A stretch of DNA of 57,753 nt from Candidatus Brocadia sp. (GCA_013360945.1 JABWAQ010000009.1:1-57753), one strand, 5' to 3'. Counted from the stretch's first letter, positions 16,581 through 25,413 are shown. The notes: a model not told the origin generated them from the letters alone. Program-made: numbers and translations.

Positions 16581-17876
16581 CTACTGTGCAACATCCACAG
16601 TCACTTCCTGCCGTTCAATCTTATTCCACAGGTAGCCCTTTGGGTTCCAGTAATCTTCGTCTGACTGAACATTGCCTTTTTCATCGGTCGCCTGTACTGC
16701 GAGCATATACTTACCAATACGTTTTGGAATCCAGGTTGTTTCCCAGGTACGGAAAGAGTACCGCCCGTAATCTACTCCAAGCCTGGTCTTTTTCCAGGCC
16801 TTACCATCGTCGTCAGAGAACTCCACCTTGACTACACGTCCATATCCACTGAAGGCAATGCCACGCACGGTTACCGGCATCTCTAAAGGAATTTTGCCCG
16901 ATCCGTCCGGGGTAACAATGAATGAGCGGATGGGCATAGTCCCCACAGGGACCATATTAACCCGACCGTTCTTGACGTCCTCCGGGGTGGTGTTGCCCCG
17001 GGGCGTATCGGGAACGCAATACGTCTTTGTCATCCAGAAGTTGGTGTCCGGCTCCTTTAATACCCTGATCCAGGTCAATGCCTTAATCCAAAACGTCGAA
17101 AATTTACCCGGTACCACCAGGCGAACCGGGAAACCGTTTAACATGGGGAGCGGCTCGCCATTCATCTCATAGGCCACAATAGTTTCATGAATAACCGGAT
17201 CGTTCAGATGCAAGGATTTCAGAAAGCGGTACGAGGCACTGTCCGTTAGTCCCCGCCCTTTTTCCAAACCCTCAAACTGTACCTGGACCGAACCCGTCCT
17301 GACCCTTGCACTATTCAGCAAATCCTTGAGACGAACCCCTGTAAAGAGGGCGTTGCCCATGGCTCCATTCCCCCACTGTGCACCAGGCACACGTGGCTGG
17401 AAGCGACTGCGGCTATTGCCGGAGCATTGGTTTACCGCAGCAATGGAGACTGGTTTGAATTGTTTCATGAGGTCGGACAAGGATAATGCCAGCGATTTTT
17501 CGACATTACCTTCCAAAAAAAGGCGCCACTTGGAAAGGTTCACGGCGTTCGGTATACCCTCCAGGTGCCATCTCACGTAAAAGGCTGCGTTGGGGGTGAA
17601 TGGAGTAAGGAAATAATGTCGGGGGGTTTCAAGCTGCACTGGCCGGTCGGTAATCTGGATCAAGGGAAGTTTTTGAGGATAAATAACGAAAGGGCCTGCC
17701 GCACCCCAGTATGGATTGGCGTCCGGTCCGGTAAAGCCTGGCAGCGGCTTAATAGCCTGACCGGAGACCTGGGCCAGGGCCGATGGTAACTTGCTTAAAC
17801 CCAACCATGCGGCCCCGCCCCCGAGGGCCTTCAGTAAAAATCTCCGTGATATTTTTCCTGAATCTTTTTCAGGCAT
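16581..17876 (-). CDS. sorA: Sulfite dehydrogenase, molybdopterin subunit (SorA-like)
   Basis: This 431-aa protein has a Tat signal (SRRFLLKALGGG, residues 10-21). The sulfite-oxidase fold follows. The Mo-ligating cysteine is probably C151 in VNQCSGNSRS, and the C-terminal dimerisation domain contains VKVEFSDDDGKAWKKTRLG. QCSGNSR is the form seen in bacterial SorA proteins. It would oxidise sulfite to sulfate in the periplasm or anammox-type lumen and pass electrons to the neighbouring cytochrome. Length fits SorA (about 400 aa). A nitrate-reductase-like or other substrate use within this family cannot be excluded from sequence alone. The DUF445 gene lies upstream on the same strand, 15 bp away. 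Confidence 0.85.
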   Translation of the reverse strand: MPEKDSGKISRRFLLKALGGGAAWLGLSKLPSALAQVSGQAIKPLPGFTGPDANPYWGAAGPFVIYPQKLPLIQITDRPVQLETPRHYFLTPFTPNAAFYVRWHLEGIPNAVNLSKWRLFLEGNVEKSLALSLSDLMKQFKPVSIAAVNQCSGNSRSRFQPRVPGAQWGNGAMGNALFTGVRLKDLLNSARVRTGSVQVQFEGLEKGRGLTDSASYRFLKSLHLNDPVIHETIVAYEMNGEPLPMLNGFPVRLVVPGKFSTFWIKALTWIRVLKEPDTNFWMTKTYCVPDTPRGNTTPEDVKNGRVNMVPVGTMPIRSFIVTPDGSGKIPLEMPVTVRGIAFSGYGRVVKVEFSDDDGKAWKKTRLGVDYGRYSFRTWETTWIPKRIGKYMLAVQATDEKGNVQSDEDYWNPKGYLWNKIERQEVTVDVAQ

Positions 17877-17891
17877 TTCATTACCCTTGCA

Positions 17892-18689
17892 TTAGAAAAA
17901 TACCGCGCTGACAAAACCGATCAAGGCGCCAAAAACCCCTCCCCAGACAACCAGCCAGCCCATGTGTGTACGCATCATTTCCTCTACGATCTTCTTTACC
18001 TTTTGCGGTGTAAGTTCGTCTACCGTAGCATCTACCATAGAGGAGATTTTGGACCTAAATGTTTCAAAATCGGCTTCCTTCTGCAATACGGCGGCTACGT
18101 CGATATTCCGCAATATTTCAGATGCCTGTCTTTCAAATTCCTTCTTAAATGGTTCACGCATGGATTCAATGACCTTTTCTCCGCCAAACAAGGTAAATAT
18201 GCCACCAAAAGAGGAGTTTTTAATTACCGCCACGAATCCATGAAATACCTTATCAAAATCAATCCTGCCCAACACCAGTTCGGGTTGTATGGCGTGAGGC
18301 AGTGTATTTTGGGTAACCTTCACAAAGTTTTCCCTGGTAAAAAAATTCACCATAACAAGAGAACGAATACTCTCTTTAAATTGATCAAATCGCAGCGCAA
18401 TAATCCCAGAGCCATAAAGTCCTGGTATCCTTTCAAAGAGCATATATATGGCAAGCCAGTTTGTCAATGCACCCGATAAGGCAAAAAGACTGGCCAGCAT
18501 GAGGGCATTTCGACCGGTAAATTCAGGGATTACATAAGAAGCCCCAAACACAACGGCGGAAATCAAATTGGTCAGGAAACTTTTATTCCTCAGTATCTTC
18601 AGTTTATTTAAGTCCATCCATACAGCTTCTTCACCAAGCATCCCGGACGGGAGCCGATACGAAATCACCTCTGATTTTTTTTCTATCAT
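17892..18689 (-). CDS. DUF445 family membrane protein
   Basis: This 265-aa protein has membrane helices near 38-58, 64-83 and at the C-terminus (WLVVWGGVFGALIGFVSAVFF). It has the DUF445 signature GALTNWLAIYMLFERIPGLYGSGII. Between them is a long helical, probably cytoplasmic region. The family is related to YheB/YjiN proteins, whose function is poorly known. AGGAG lies 7 nt before the ATG. It is 15 bp upstream of sorA on the same strand and may be co-transcribed with it, but the link is only positional. Confidence 0.8.
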   Translation of the reverse strand: MIEKKSEVISYRLPSGMLGEEAVWMDLNKLKILRNKSFLTNLISAVVFGASYVIPEFTGRNALMLASLFALSGALTNWLAIYMLFERIPGLYGSGIIALRFDQFKESIRSLVMVNFFTRENFVKVTQNTLPHAIQPELVLGRIDFDKVFHGFVAVIKNSSFGGIFTLFGGEKVIESMREPFKKEFERQASEILRNIDVAAVLQKEADFETFRSKISSMVDATVDELTPQKVKKIVEEMMRTHMGWLVVWGGVFGALIGFVSAVFF

Positions 18690-18773
18690 CTCTTTATCTC
18701 CTGCTTTATAGTATTATTCTTCGGCATTCATTATTCCTTGTTCGATATTTGATATTGAAAATCCTCATAAATC

Positions 18774-18801
18774 GCAGGGACACGGAGCACCGTGTCCCTA
18801 C
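18774..18801. repeat. GTAGGGGC-family palindrome, GACAC core
   Basis: GCAGGGACACGG, AGCA, CCGTGTCCCTAC: a 10-bp perfect stem with the family's ...CCCTAC end. The G-to-A change in the left arm is matched by C-to-T in the right arm. Confidence 0.7.
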
Positions 18802-18859
18802 AATCCCAACCTGATAAAAAAGCAAATACAAGTTAGCGCTTATGGGGCTTCACCCCTGG

Positions 18860-18934
18860 CTATATGCTTTCTGCCCTTCGGGCATAAGCAATATTGATAT
18901 TTTTAAGTTCTTTCTTTAATTGCTTTTGGTTCAT
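18860..18934 (-). pseudogene. 24-codon ORF sharing its start with the ORF at 20440
   Basis: A short frame, MNQKQLKKELKNINIAYARR and four more residues, begins 4 bp after the stop of the nucleotidyltransferase gene. Its first 35 bp match 20504-20538 at 33 of 35 positions. It runs out into a GGGG...CCCC repeat. It is best read as the truncated 5' end of a small duplicated gene. Confidence 0.35.
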
Positions 18935-18938
18935 GCGG

Positions 18939-19505
18939 CTATATTTCTTCGGCTTCTTCCCGTAGTCTTTGTAACATCGGAGCTACACCCAGCTTTTTTG
19001 CCCAACTATGGAGATAATCTATATCGAGCTTCTTACATTGTACCTCATAGACCCGCAAGGCGTCTGTGAATTGTTTTTCGCTGCCGCCAGATAACTTGGC
19101 CCATCTCAATTTTGCCAGTATGGTATCCTCGGGGCTGGAAACAACAATTCGCATCTCTCCCACTTCCTCGGTATACCTTCTTGCAAACCGTGATCGGTCG
19201 AAAGGATCGTTAGTTAATATCCAGAAATCGACTTTATCCCCTGAGTTTACATCAATGAGGTTGAACACGCCCTGTCTGTTGATTGCATCTATGATACTTT
19301 CCTCGTCCAGATAAAAGTCAGGCGATGGGAATGCCTTGACCAACTTTTTTGCATCCTTCCTTTCTATGGCAACAACAAGGTCTGTGTCATGAGTTGATCG
19401 TGGTTCACCCTGCAAACTTGAAGCGACAGACCCTGTTACCATGTATTGTATACCGGCTTCGTCAAGTGTTTGAATAACTTTTCTTAGTAATTCCTGTTGT
19501 GACAT
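18939..19505 (-). CDS. AbiEii/MNT-like nucleotidyltransferase
   Basis: This 188-aa protein has the minimal nucleotidyltransferase core: YMVTGSVASSLQGEPRSTHDTDLVVAI gives the GS motif followed by D-x-D, and VDFWIL supplies the third strand and acidic residue. Such proteins commonly act as toxins that modify tRNA or proteins, or as their relatives. The gene overlaps by 22 bp a small helical partner gene upstream, the usual paired arrangement. The toxin role is inferred from fold and pairing. There is no recognised operator. Confidence 0.75.
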   Translation of the reverse strand: MSQQELLRKVIQTLDEAGIQYMVTGSVASSLQGEPRSTHDTDLVVAIERKDAKKLVKAFPSPDFYLDEESIIDAINRQGVFNLIDVNSGDKVDFWILTNDPFDRSRFARRYTEEVGEMRIVVSSPEDTILAKLRWAKLSGGSEKQFTDALRVYEVQCKKLDIDYLHSWAKKLGVAPMLQRLREEAEEI

Positions 19506-19699
19506 TTATTCAGACGCTCCAGATAGATTTTTTTGATCACATCGTCCGGTAAATCAGGAAACCTTTTACACAATCCATGAAGAAAGAGCTCCCTGGAAAA
19601 CTGGGACAATTCGAATGCCTTCAGCAGCCTCTGCTCGGGTGACATACGGCGAAGCACCTGGATGTATATCTTGTGATTTGGACGTTTTTTGATATTCAT
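19484..19699 (-). CDS. Small helical partner of the nucleotidyltransferase
   Basis: This 71-aa protein has the frequent conserved block SPEQRLLKAFELSQFSRELF and a C-terminal YLERLNKCHNRNY. Proteins with this block are widely found directly upstream of AbiEii-like nucleotidyltransferases, probably as partner or antitoxin. The ATG at 19699 (MNIKKRPNHKIYI) was chosen; an in-frame ATG at 19768 would add 23 residues. It overlaps the next gene by 22 bp, so the two are translationally coupled. Confidence 0.65.
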   Translation of the reverse strand: MNIKKRPNHKIYIQVLRRMSPEQRLLKAFELSQFSRELFLHGLCKRFPDLPDDVIKKIYLERLNKCHNRNY

Positions 19700-19914
19700 A
19701 AGTATCTGGCAAATTCTATTACAAGGTTTAGTCAGAGGGTTTGAGGGGAACATCCGGATATCCAACAAACAATATGAACTTTTGTCGTTGGGTTTTGTTT
19801 ATGATCTTCTCGGCTTATATAATTTGATTGATATTCTCTTTTGCTTTTTTCATTATTTCTTCATTAACAATTCCAACAAGCTTTATAAATCTGCGTTTAT
19901 CAAATTAAATTTAG

Positions 19915-20148
19915 TCATAAATCTTTTAACTTTAAATAATAGTTAATCTCTTCTTCAGAAAGAAAATCTTCGGAAATATCATGGACAGCAGATAATACAA
20001 TTTCATTCTCTGATACTTCATACTCATTTTCTTCAAAAGTTACAATTACTTTGAAATGCGCATTTTTCTTTTTTGCAATCTCACGAGGACAATGCAGATG
20101 TCCGTCTGGCAGCAATTTACTTTCGAAAATCATTTCTTTCATAAACAT
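19915..20148 (-). CDS. 77-aa orphan antitoxin-like protein
   Basis: This small acidic protein starts MFMKEMIFESKLLPDGHLHC and ends SEEEINYYLKLKDL. The N-terminal ESKLLPDGHLHCPREIAKKK looks like a swapped-hairpin antitoxin DNA-binding half, and the acidic C-terminus like a toxin-binding tail. It starts either at 20148 or at the next Met. No toxin gene is next to it. It was not assigned to a named family. Confidence 0.5.
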   Translation of the reverse strand: MFMKEMIFESKLLPDGHLHCPREIAKKKNAHFKVIVTFEENEYEVSENEIVLSAVHDISEDFLSEEEINYYLKLKDL

Positions 20149-20439
20149 GCCCTTTCCTTACGCTGATTAATAAAAATACAAACGATGCAACATTTTATAT
20201 AAACACGACATTGGCACAACATCGGGGTCTTTATTCTTGCTGTTACCGTTAATTTTTTCTTATCAATCTACTAAGAGTTCCTCTGTTATTGCCTCTTGTT
20301 GCAACGTAGCAAACCACCCCATTAAATTCTATTCTTTGTAGTTTTTACCATATTGCATAACCTATTACTTTCACAACCTTAAGTAGAGAATAAAGGCCCC
20401 GTTATTTTTTTGATAATTATTAAAATAAATCTGAAACTC
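20149..20439. other. AT-rich stretch with no recognised feature
   Basis: No gene, promoter or strong hairpin was recognised in this AT-rich stretch. GGGGTCTTTATT (about 20224) and AATAAAGGCCCC (about 20390) are weakly complementary across 150 bp, which is probably coincidental. Confidence 0.4.
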
Positions 20440-20553
20440 TTATTTCTTGACGGCCTTGCCTTGAAGAAAATTATTGCTGACAAAATCCATGCATTTAAAG
20501 AGTTTTTTAAGGTCTTTCTTTAATTGCTTTTGATTCATTTGTGCATTTTCCAT
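20440..20553 (-). CDS. 37-aa lysine-rich ORF, duplicated N-terminus
   Basis: The frame reads MENAQMNQKQLKKDLKKLFK, then CMDFVSNNFLQGKAVKK. AGGG lies about 8 nt ahead of the ATG. Its MNQKQLKK block matches the start of the ORF at 18860-18934, so two copies of one small gene start survive within 1.6 kb. It is probably a remnant; function unknown. Confidence 0.35.
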   Translation of the reverse strand: MENAQMNQKQLKKDLKKLFKCMDFVSNNFLQGKAVKK

Positions 20554-20650
20554 TGGATAGCCCTAACGAGATAAGTGAGGCACAGGGGCAATCACCTTTG
20601 CAAAAAACCACATAGACTATTCCCAGTCGGCTCGATTTAATTGTTAATAC

Positions 20651-21445
20651 TCATGAATCTATTCTTTTGAGAGATATCGAAAGCTGATATTCAAAAAGTT
20701 CAATATCGTTGACTCTTGAAGCCGCAAGGCGCAAGTCTTCAGAGATAGTACGAGCGATTATCATGCCCTTGACTTTCTGATTAGGTTCTGCCAGGTTCTT
20801 AGATATCCACCCCATATATCGAAGAAGTTGTCCAACTGCGCGGTCGTAACCCTTGGAAACCTTCAACTCGATTACAACAAGGTCCTTGCTATTTTCCACT
20901 GCTAAGATATCAATATATTTTCCTCCTACTGGGAATTCAATCCCGCGGATATCGCCATCTTGGTAGACCGCAAGAGAGGGTCTTATAACTTGAAGATTGC
21001 TCGCCAAAAAATTCTTTAGGTCCTCTTCGTATGCAAATTCATGCGTTTCACATGTCTCTTCTTCGGTGTAATCGGTGTCTTCCGCAGTGCTCGCATTTGC
21101 ATCCTTCCTGTATATTGGTGAAGGATCAGAATTTTTCATGTAAAGACGAAAACGCGTACGATCAATCTGAAAAAGCAGATCGTCTGCTCCGTTTGGCCGA
21201 AGATTATGGTGCACTCGGCTGGGTGCATTGGTTGACATTACAATAAGGTGCGCATTGATGGTTCCCTGTTTGATTTTCGGGTACTTCTCTGAAAACCAGG
21301 TCAGGATTTCCTGTCTGGTAAAATAGCCCCCGTCAATTAGTGATTTGCGAACATCGAGACCGAATCCCGTCGGGGGAGGGGGCACAAAAGCATGGATGAA
21401 TTCCTCAAAAAGATCTTTTGTAGACTTTGTATAGATACTTGACAT
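20651..21445 (-). CDS. PD-(D/E)XK nuclease-fold protein (NucS/DUF91-like)
   Basis: This 264-aa protein has a helical N-terminal domain (about 1-105; EILTWFSEKYPKIKQGTINA, winged-helix-like) and an acidic linker. The C-terminal domain carries a PD-(D/E)XK core: D179 in GGKYIDILAV, then E193-L-K195 in DLVVIELKVS. QLLRYMGWISKNL is the Q-x-x-x-Y motif seen in NucS/RecB-like nucleases. It may act on DNA. Whether it is defence, repair or a decayed restriction protein cannot be told. It sits alone among remnants. Confidence 0.7.
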   Translation of the reverse strand: MSSIYTKSTKDLFEEFIHAFVPPPPTGFGLDVRKSLIDGGYFTRQEILTWFSEKYPKIKQGTINAHLIVMSTNAPSRVHHNLRPNGADDLLFQIDRTRFRLYMKNSDPSPIYRKDANASTAEDTDYTEEETCETHEFAYEEDLKNFLASNLQVIRPSLAVYQDGDIRGIEFPVGGKYIDILAVENSKDLVVIELKVSKGYDRAVGQLLRYMGWISKNLAEPNQKVKGMIIARTISEDLRLAASRVNDIELFEYQLSISLKRIDS

Positions 21446-21450
21446 TTGCT

Positions 21451-21765
21451 TTATTTTAATAAAACGCTATATGGTTTTGCAAGACGTGCCACCGCTACAA
21501 TACGGCGATATCGAGAGCGCAGTTTTTTGGGATGAATACTCATATCTTTTTTTACTGCGCTTATCGTGGAACAGCCTAGAATCAGCTTGATTGGCATTTG
21601 GGAATTTTCGTAGTCCGCATAGCGCCAGGGGTCAAGGATGGCATTCGGATTCATTTCTAATTTATCAAAGACTAAAGCATATGCACGGGTATCAATTTTG
21701 CCAGTAACCGGCCCGAGACCGTGCCTCTTTTTAACATCTCTGATAGCGAAAGACAATGCGTCCAA
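21451..21765 (-). CDS. Unrecognised 104-aa protein, possible remnant
   Basis: The frame starts with TTG and ends LRSRYRRIVAVARLAKPYSVLLK. No family was recognised and no convincing ribosome-binding site is seen. It lies 5 bp upstream of the PD-(D/E)XK gene on the same strand and next to another gene fragment. It may be a truncated gene. Confidence 0.35.
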   Translation of the reverse strand: MDALSFAIRDVKKRHGLGPVTGKIDTRAYALVFDKLEMNPNAILDPWRYADYENSQMPIKLILGCSTISAVKKDMSIHPKKLRSRYRRIVAVARLAKPYSVLLK

Positions 21766-21801
21766 AATGAACGCATTGTTTTTACTGCTGTGTTGGGCGT
21801 G

Positions 21802-21900
21802 TTATCTTAATTTATTGATAAAGTCTCTTGCTGCCGAAAGGTAATCTTTTACTGCAAGTATACCTTTTGCATTCTGTAAATAACGTAACGCTTCTTTCAT
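21802..21900 (-). pseudogene. 32-codon internally deleted DUF5618-like remnant
   Basis: The frame starts MKEALRYLQNAKGIL after a good ribosome-binding site (AAAGGAAA) and ends VKDYLSAARDFINKLR. As recalled, both halves look like the two ends of DUF5618 proteins (about 120 aa), with the middle missing. The frame is kept across the join. It fits the pattern of in-frame internal deletion also seen in the transposase at 11232. Confidence 0.4.
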
Positions 21901-21969
21901 TTTCCATTTCCTTTACGAAATATTTTATCATTACCAAATCATTGAGTCAATTCAATCCGTTACATTTTA

Positions 21970-23682
21970 TCATTTCCCCCATTCCTTCCTCTTCCACCCC
22001 AATAACATATCGGTGTATTCTCCGTGTTTCCAGAAGGGATAGGCAGTGTGCTTGATGCCGAGTTTTTCTTCGATTTCAGCAAAGCGTTTGAGTTTACTGG
22101 CCTCGTCCTTGATCTGCACCAGCCAGCGGTCCTGTGCCCATTCCCAGTACCCATAGATGGGACTGTAATAGGCATTATGGGCCTTTGCCTTATAAATGGC
22201 GCTAACGATGTCCACGAGCATCTCGTAGGTCAATCGTTCGATATTTGAGACGTTATATTTCCGTACCTCTCCCTTACCAGGCGTAAGGCTAAAGACATGA
22301 TGTCCACGTGAATCGGGGGCTAAATCACTGGGCATGGGATCGATGAGATTGTCAGTATATAAGGCCGTTACAATGGCCATTGCCTCACGGTATTTGGTAA
22401 AACTCAGTTTTACCGCCTCGTCCATGGCCTCTAAATGGTCTTTTGCAAATCGTGGTGAATGGCAACCCTTGCAAGTGTTAATCCAGGCATCCCGTGTTGC
22501 TTTATACCGGTATGCGCCACGATCTACTAATGAGGTGCCCATGTAGGTATAGACCGTAGACATACTGAGAATATTATGATTCCCTTCTGGCATGTGGCAG
22601 TATGAACAGGTGGGAACGACATAGTTTTTGGCATCCATCGGCCTTGTCCAGTCCCAGTTTTGCCCTTCACCCTGATACACCATGCCGTGATACGACTGCA
22701 TATACATTTCATACTCGTATTGTTCCGGACCGGAATGGCATACGCCGCAACTTGTGGGTTTCCTTGCCTCAGCCGCTGAAAAACGATGCCGTGTATGACA
22801 GCCATCACACCGGTTTTCAGCGATGGCATGACAGGCAAGGCAAGCAGCCGTTTCCTCGGCAGGCTTTTCCATCTGGCATCCCTGATCTATCAGTTCCAGA
22901 TGATACGCATGTGCATGAGATCCCCGGCCACCCTCACGATGCCCTTTTAGCTGCTTTTCATGGCATTCACCACAAAGGGTATATGTGGGCATGATGAGCT
23001 TTTCATGATTTTTCCCGTGACAGCGGTCGCAACCTACCACCTCCTTTCCTTCGGGCGGTGTCCCATGCTTGCTTTGTTTCCATTGCGCTACAATGCCGGG
23101 ATTTTCCATATTGTGACAGGTAACACACTGCTCGTTAGTGAATTCACCAGTTACGGTACTCCCTGGGTGAAAGTTCCCGGAATTATAATAATACGCAGGA
23201 TCGTACCAACGTACCATGGGTAAAAACCGGTAGAGTTCTCCAAATTTTCCCTTTCCCGGAAAAAGTTCCTTTGGGCCGGTGTAATAGCCTGAAAGCCCCC
23301 CTGCGTTGTAAACATCCCCTGAGTCATCTGGTCCCACCTTCTCTCCCAGAAGTTCGGCCATCTCATGGCGGAATCTCATGTTACCGAATATCCGCCGGGG
23401 TGTTGCAGTTGTCTTGATTGCAGGGGTTTCAATGGTACGGGGCAATTGCTCAAGATCAAATGGAATTTCTGGTGAATTTATAACCGCCCCTCTTTCCCCT
23501 TCTTCGTAAGGAAGAGATGGCGGGTGGGTTTCCACTTGATACTGAATAAATTCAATTTGTTGGCTGGCGTCCTTTAATTCCTGGGCAAAAGAATGAGGCA
23601 CAAGAGACAGGATAAAAAACGTACTAATAATAAAAAGATTCGTAAGGAAGAATGGTTTAGTATTGCGATAAAATTTATTCAT
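21970..23682 (-). CDS. Octahaem hydroxylamine-oxidoreductase-like cytochrome c
   Basis: This 570-aa exported protein (signal FFLTNLFIISTFFILSLVPH, cut near SFAQ) has exactly eight CxxCH haem-c sites, at about 176, 208, 227, 271, 282, 302, 349 and 394. Their spacing is that of the HAO family. Anammox bacteria encode many paralogues: some oxidise hydroxylamine or hydrazine with a tyrosine-crosslinked P460 haem, others lack the Tyr and are thought to reduce nitrite or play other roles. I could not place the Tyr with confidence; Y466, Y476 and AHNAYYSPIYGYW are candidates. An excellent ribosome-binding site (AGGAGG) precedes the ATG. It stands alone, without a quinol-oxidising partner gene next to it. 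Confidence 0.92.
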   Translation of the reverse strand: MNKFYRNTKPFFLTNLFIISTFFILSLVPHSFAQELKDASQQIEFIQYQVETHPPSLPYEEGERGAVINSPEIPFDLEQLPRTIETPAIKTTATPRRIFGNMRFRHEMAELLGEKVGPDDSGDVYNAGGLSGYYTGPKELFPGKGKFGELYRFLPMVRWYDPAYYYNSGNFHPGSTVTGEFTNEQCVTCHNMENPGIVAQWKQSKHGTPPEGKEVVGCDRCHGKNHEKLIMPTYTLCGECHEKQLKGHREGGRGSHAHAYHLELIDQGCQMEKPAEETAACLACHAIAENRCDGCHTRHRFSAAEARKPTSCGVCHSGPEQYEYEMYMQSYHGMVYQGEGQNWDWTRPMDAKNYVVPTCSYCHMPEGNHNILSMSTVYTYMGTSLVDRGAYRYKATRDAWINTCKGCHSPRFAKDHLEAMDEAVKLSFTKYREAMAIVTALYTDNLIDPMPSDLAPDSRGHHVFSLTPGKGEVRKYNVSNIERLTYEMLVDIVSAIYKAKAHNAYYSPIYGYWEWAQDRWLVQIKDEASKLKRFAEIEEKLGIKHTAYPFWKHGEYTDMLLGWKRKEWGK

Positions 23683-23757
23683 AGTTTGATTCCTCCTGAT
23701 ATAGTATTGCCGTATAAAAACTTCCTTTTTATGTAAGTTTCTTTACAACTCACTTGA

Positions 23758-23779
23758 TCCTCCTTTGTTAAGGAGGACT
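23758..23779. repeat. TCCTCCTT-AAGGAGGA hairpin upstream of the octahaem gene
   Basis: TCCTCCTT, TGTT, AAGGAGGA: a perfect 8-bp stem about 75 bp ahead of the octahaem cytochrome start. Similar hairpins lie near 49396-49415 and at 57713-57730. Confidence 0.55.
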
Positions 23780-23980
23780 TGGTTGCGGCATTGCTGTGGT
23801 ATGAAAGGTTAGTCTTGCCCAAGCTTGATGTTTTGGTTTCTTCCCCACACCAAAATCTCAGTTGATCGTCATGCTGTTTTGTTTCGCCGAGAGGACTCAC
23901 CGAAGCATATCAAACATTTTCACGGTTTCCGGATACCGTTTCAGCGATATAATGACTATGATGAAAGAATTTGTCAAGCG

Positions 23981-25327
23981 CTATTCGGAAACAGTTTCCA
24001 TTTGAGAAATCAGTGCCTTTACCTCCTCAATGGCCGCCTCTCTCGTTGTAATATTACCATCGAGTTGCTCATCCTCAATTTTTGTCAAAATGTCTTTAAA
24101 GACGGGACCAGGTTTAAGCCCCATGACGATAAGGTCATGGCCGGTAATCAGGGGTTTGGGTTTGACCTCTTCATGGGACAGCTTACTGAACATCTCCTGA
24201 CAATAATGATAGTCTGACAGGTCACCGCTGCTTGCAAGGGCATCAATCCTGCACAGCTCTGCCAGTTCCGGATAGCCTTCGTTTGCAAAGAGTCGCTTAA
24301 GCTTGTTCAGACGCATCTTTTGGGCATCCTTAAAATAAAGGTGTTTCAGGACAAGCCAGACAATTCGTTCCTTTTCAGTATTGGAGGTCTTCAGCCGGTC
24401 ACAAATCTTTGCAGCCATATCTGCACCTACCTTCTCATGCAGATTAAATCGAATTCGATCTGACTCCTCAAAGGTAACGGTCTTGCCGATATCGTGCAGC
24501 AATACCCCCATGGCTAAGGTAAATGAGGGTTTCTCCAGTTCCCGGTCAGTGATATGAGCAAGTTTCGACAGGCACAAGAGGGTATGAACGAAGACGTCTC
24601 CTTCAGGGTGAAAGTTTTCAGGTTGGCGCACGCCTTTCATATTGGATACCTCCGGCAGTATCTCTTGCAAGAGATGGAGTTCATCCAGGAGTTTCATGCC
24701 GATATGTGGGTTATGCCCTGTGAGTATCTTTTCCAGTTCTTCCCGTATGCGTTCAGCGCTGACTGCATGGATTTGCGGTGCAAGCCGAATAATAGCTTCT
24801 TTTGTTTCAGGATGGATGGGAAAATTAAAACGGCATGCAAAACGGGCAGCCCGTATCATGCGCAGCTTGTCTTCGTTGAGCCGTTCGGCAGGATTCCCAA
24901 TCGTTCGGATAATCCCTTGCGAAATGTCCTCCCGTCCGCCGACATAATCGAGTATCTCATTCTTTATGGGGTCATAAAGCAGGCCATTGATGGTAAAATC
25001 CCTTCTCTTTACATCGGCTTCAGGTGTACAAAAGGCTACATTGTCGGGGTGACGTCCATCGCTGTAAGAGCCTTCCGTCCGGAAGGTGGCAACCTCGAAG
25101 TCATGACTATTTTTAACGACGATGACCACACCGAACTGTACGCCAACAGGAATGGTCTTTTCAAAGAGTTTTATGACATCCTGAGGTAAGGCGCTGGTAG
25201 CGATGTCATAATCGGCAGATTCCTTCCCCATGATCATATCGCGCACACACCCGCCGGCAAAAAAGGTTTTGTAACCGTCCTCTTGCAGGGTTTTTACGAT
25301 CTCTATGGCGTTTTGTTTAACGGTCAT
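23981..25327 (-). CDS. cca: CCA tRNA nucleotidyltransferase with HD domain
   Basis: This 448-aa protein has the class II nucleotidyltransferase head (FFAGGCVRDMIMGKESADYDIAT with the D-x-D pair). The RRDFTINGLLYD motif and the RNA-binding segment follow (LNEDKLRMIRAARFACRF). An HD-type hydrolase domain follows (LAMGVLLHDIGKTVTF near 285). It adds or repairs the 3' CCA of tRNA. Length and domain order match bacterial CCA-adding enzymes with HD domains. A poly(A) polymerase activity cannot be excluded. The C-terminus ends in an acidic helix. Confidence 0.9.
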   Translation of the reverse strand: MTVKQNAIEIVKTLQEDGYKTFFAGGCVRDMIMGKESADYDIATSALPQDVIKLFEKTIPVGVQFGVVIVVKNSHDFEVATFRTEGSYSDGRHPDNVAFCTPEADVKRRDFTINGLLYDPIKNEILDYVGGREDISQGIIRTIGNPAERLNEDKLRMIRAARFACRFNFPIHPETKEAIIRLAPQIHAVSAERIREELEKILTGHNPHIGMKLLDELHLLQEILPEVSNMKGVRQPENFHPEGDVFVHTLLCLSKLAHITDRELEKPSFTLAMGVLLHDIGKTVTFEESDRIRFNLHEKVGADMAAKICDRLKTSNTEKERIVWLVLKHLYFKDAQKMRLNKLKRLFANEGYPELAELCRIDALASSGDLSDYHYCQEMFSKLSHEEVKPKPLITGHDLIVMGLKPGPVFKDILTKIEDEQLDGNITTREAAIEEVKALISQMETVSE

Positions 25328-25413
25328 GGATAAAGGACGATCAAACCAAACGATGGATTCACTTTGCTTAATCCATCCTGCTTATTTGGCATTTTCTTAC
25401 TGTTCACAAAAAT

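Noticed and set aside
16466-17789. Plus-strand frames across the sorA region
   Set aside because: They are antisense to sorA, which has complete family motifs and a Tat signal.
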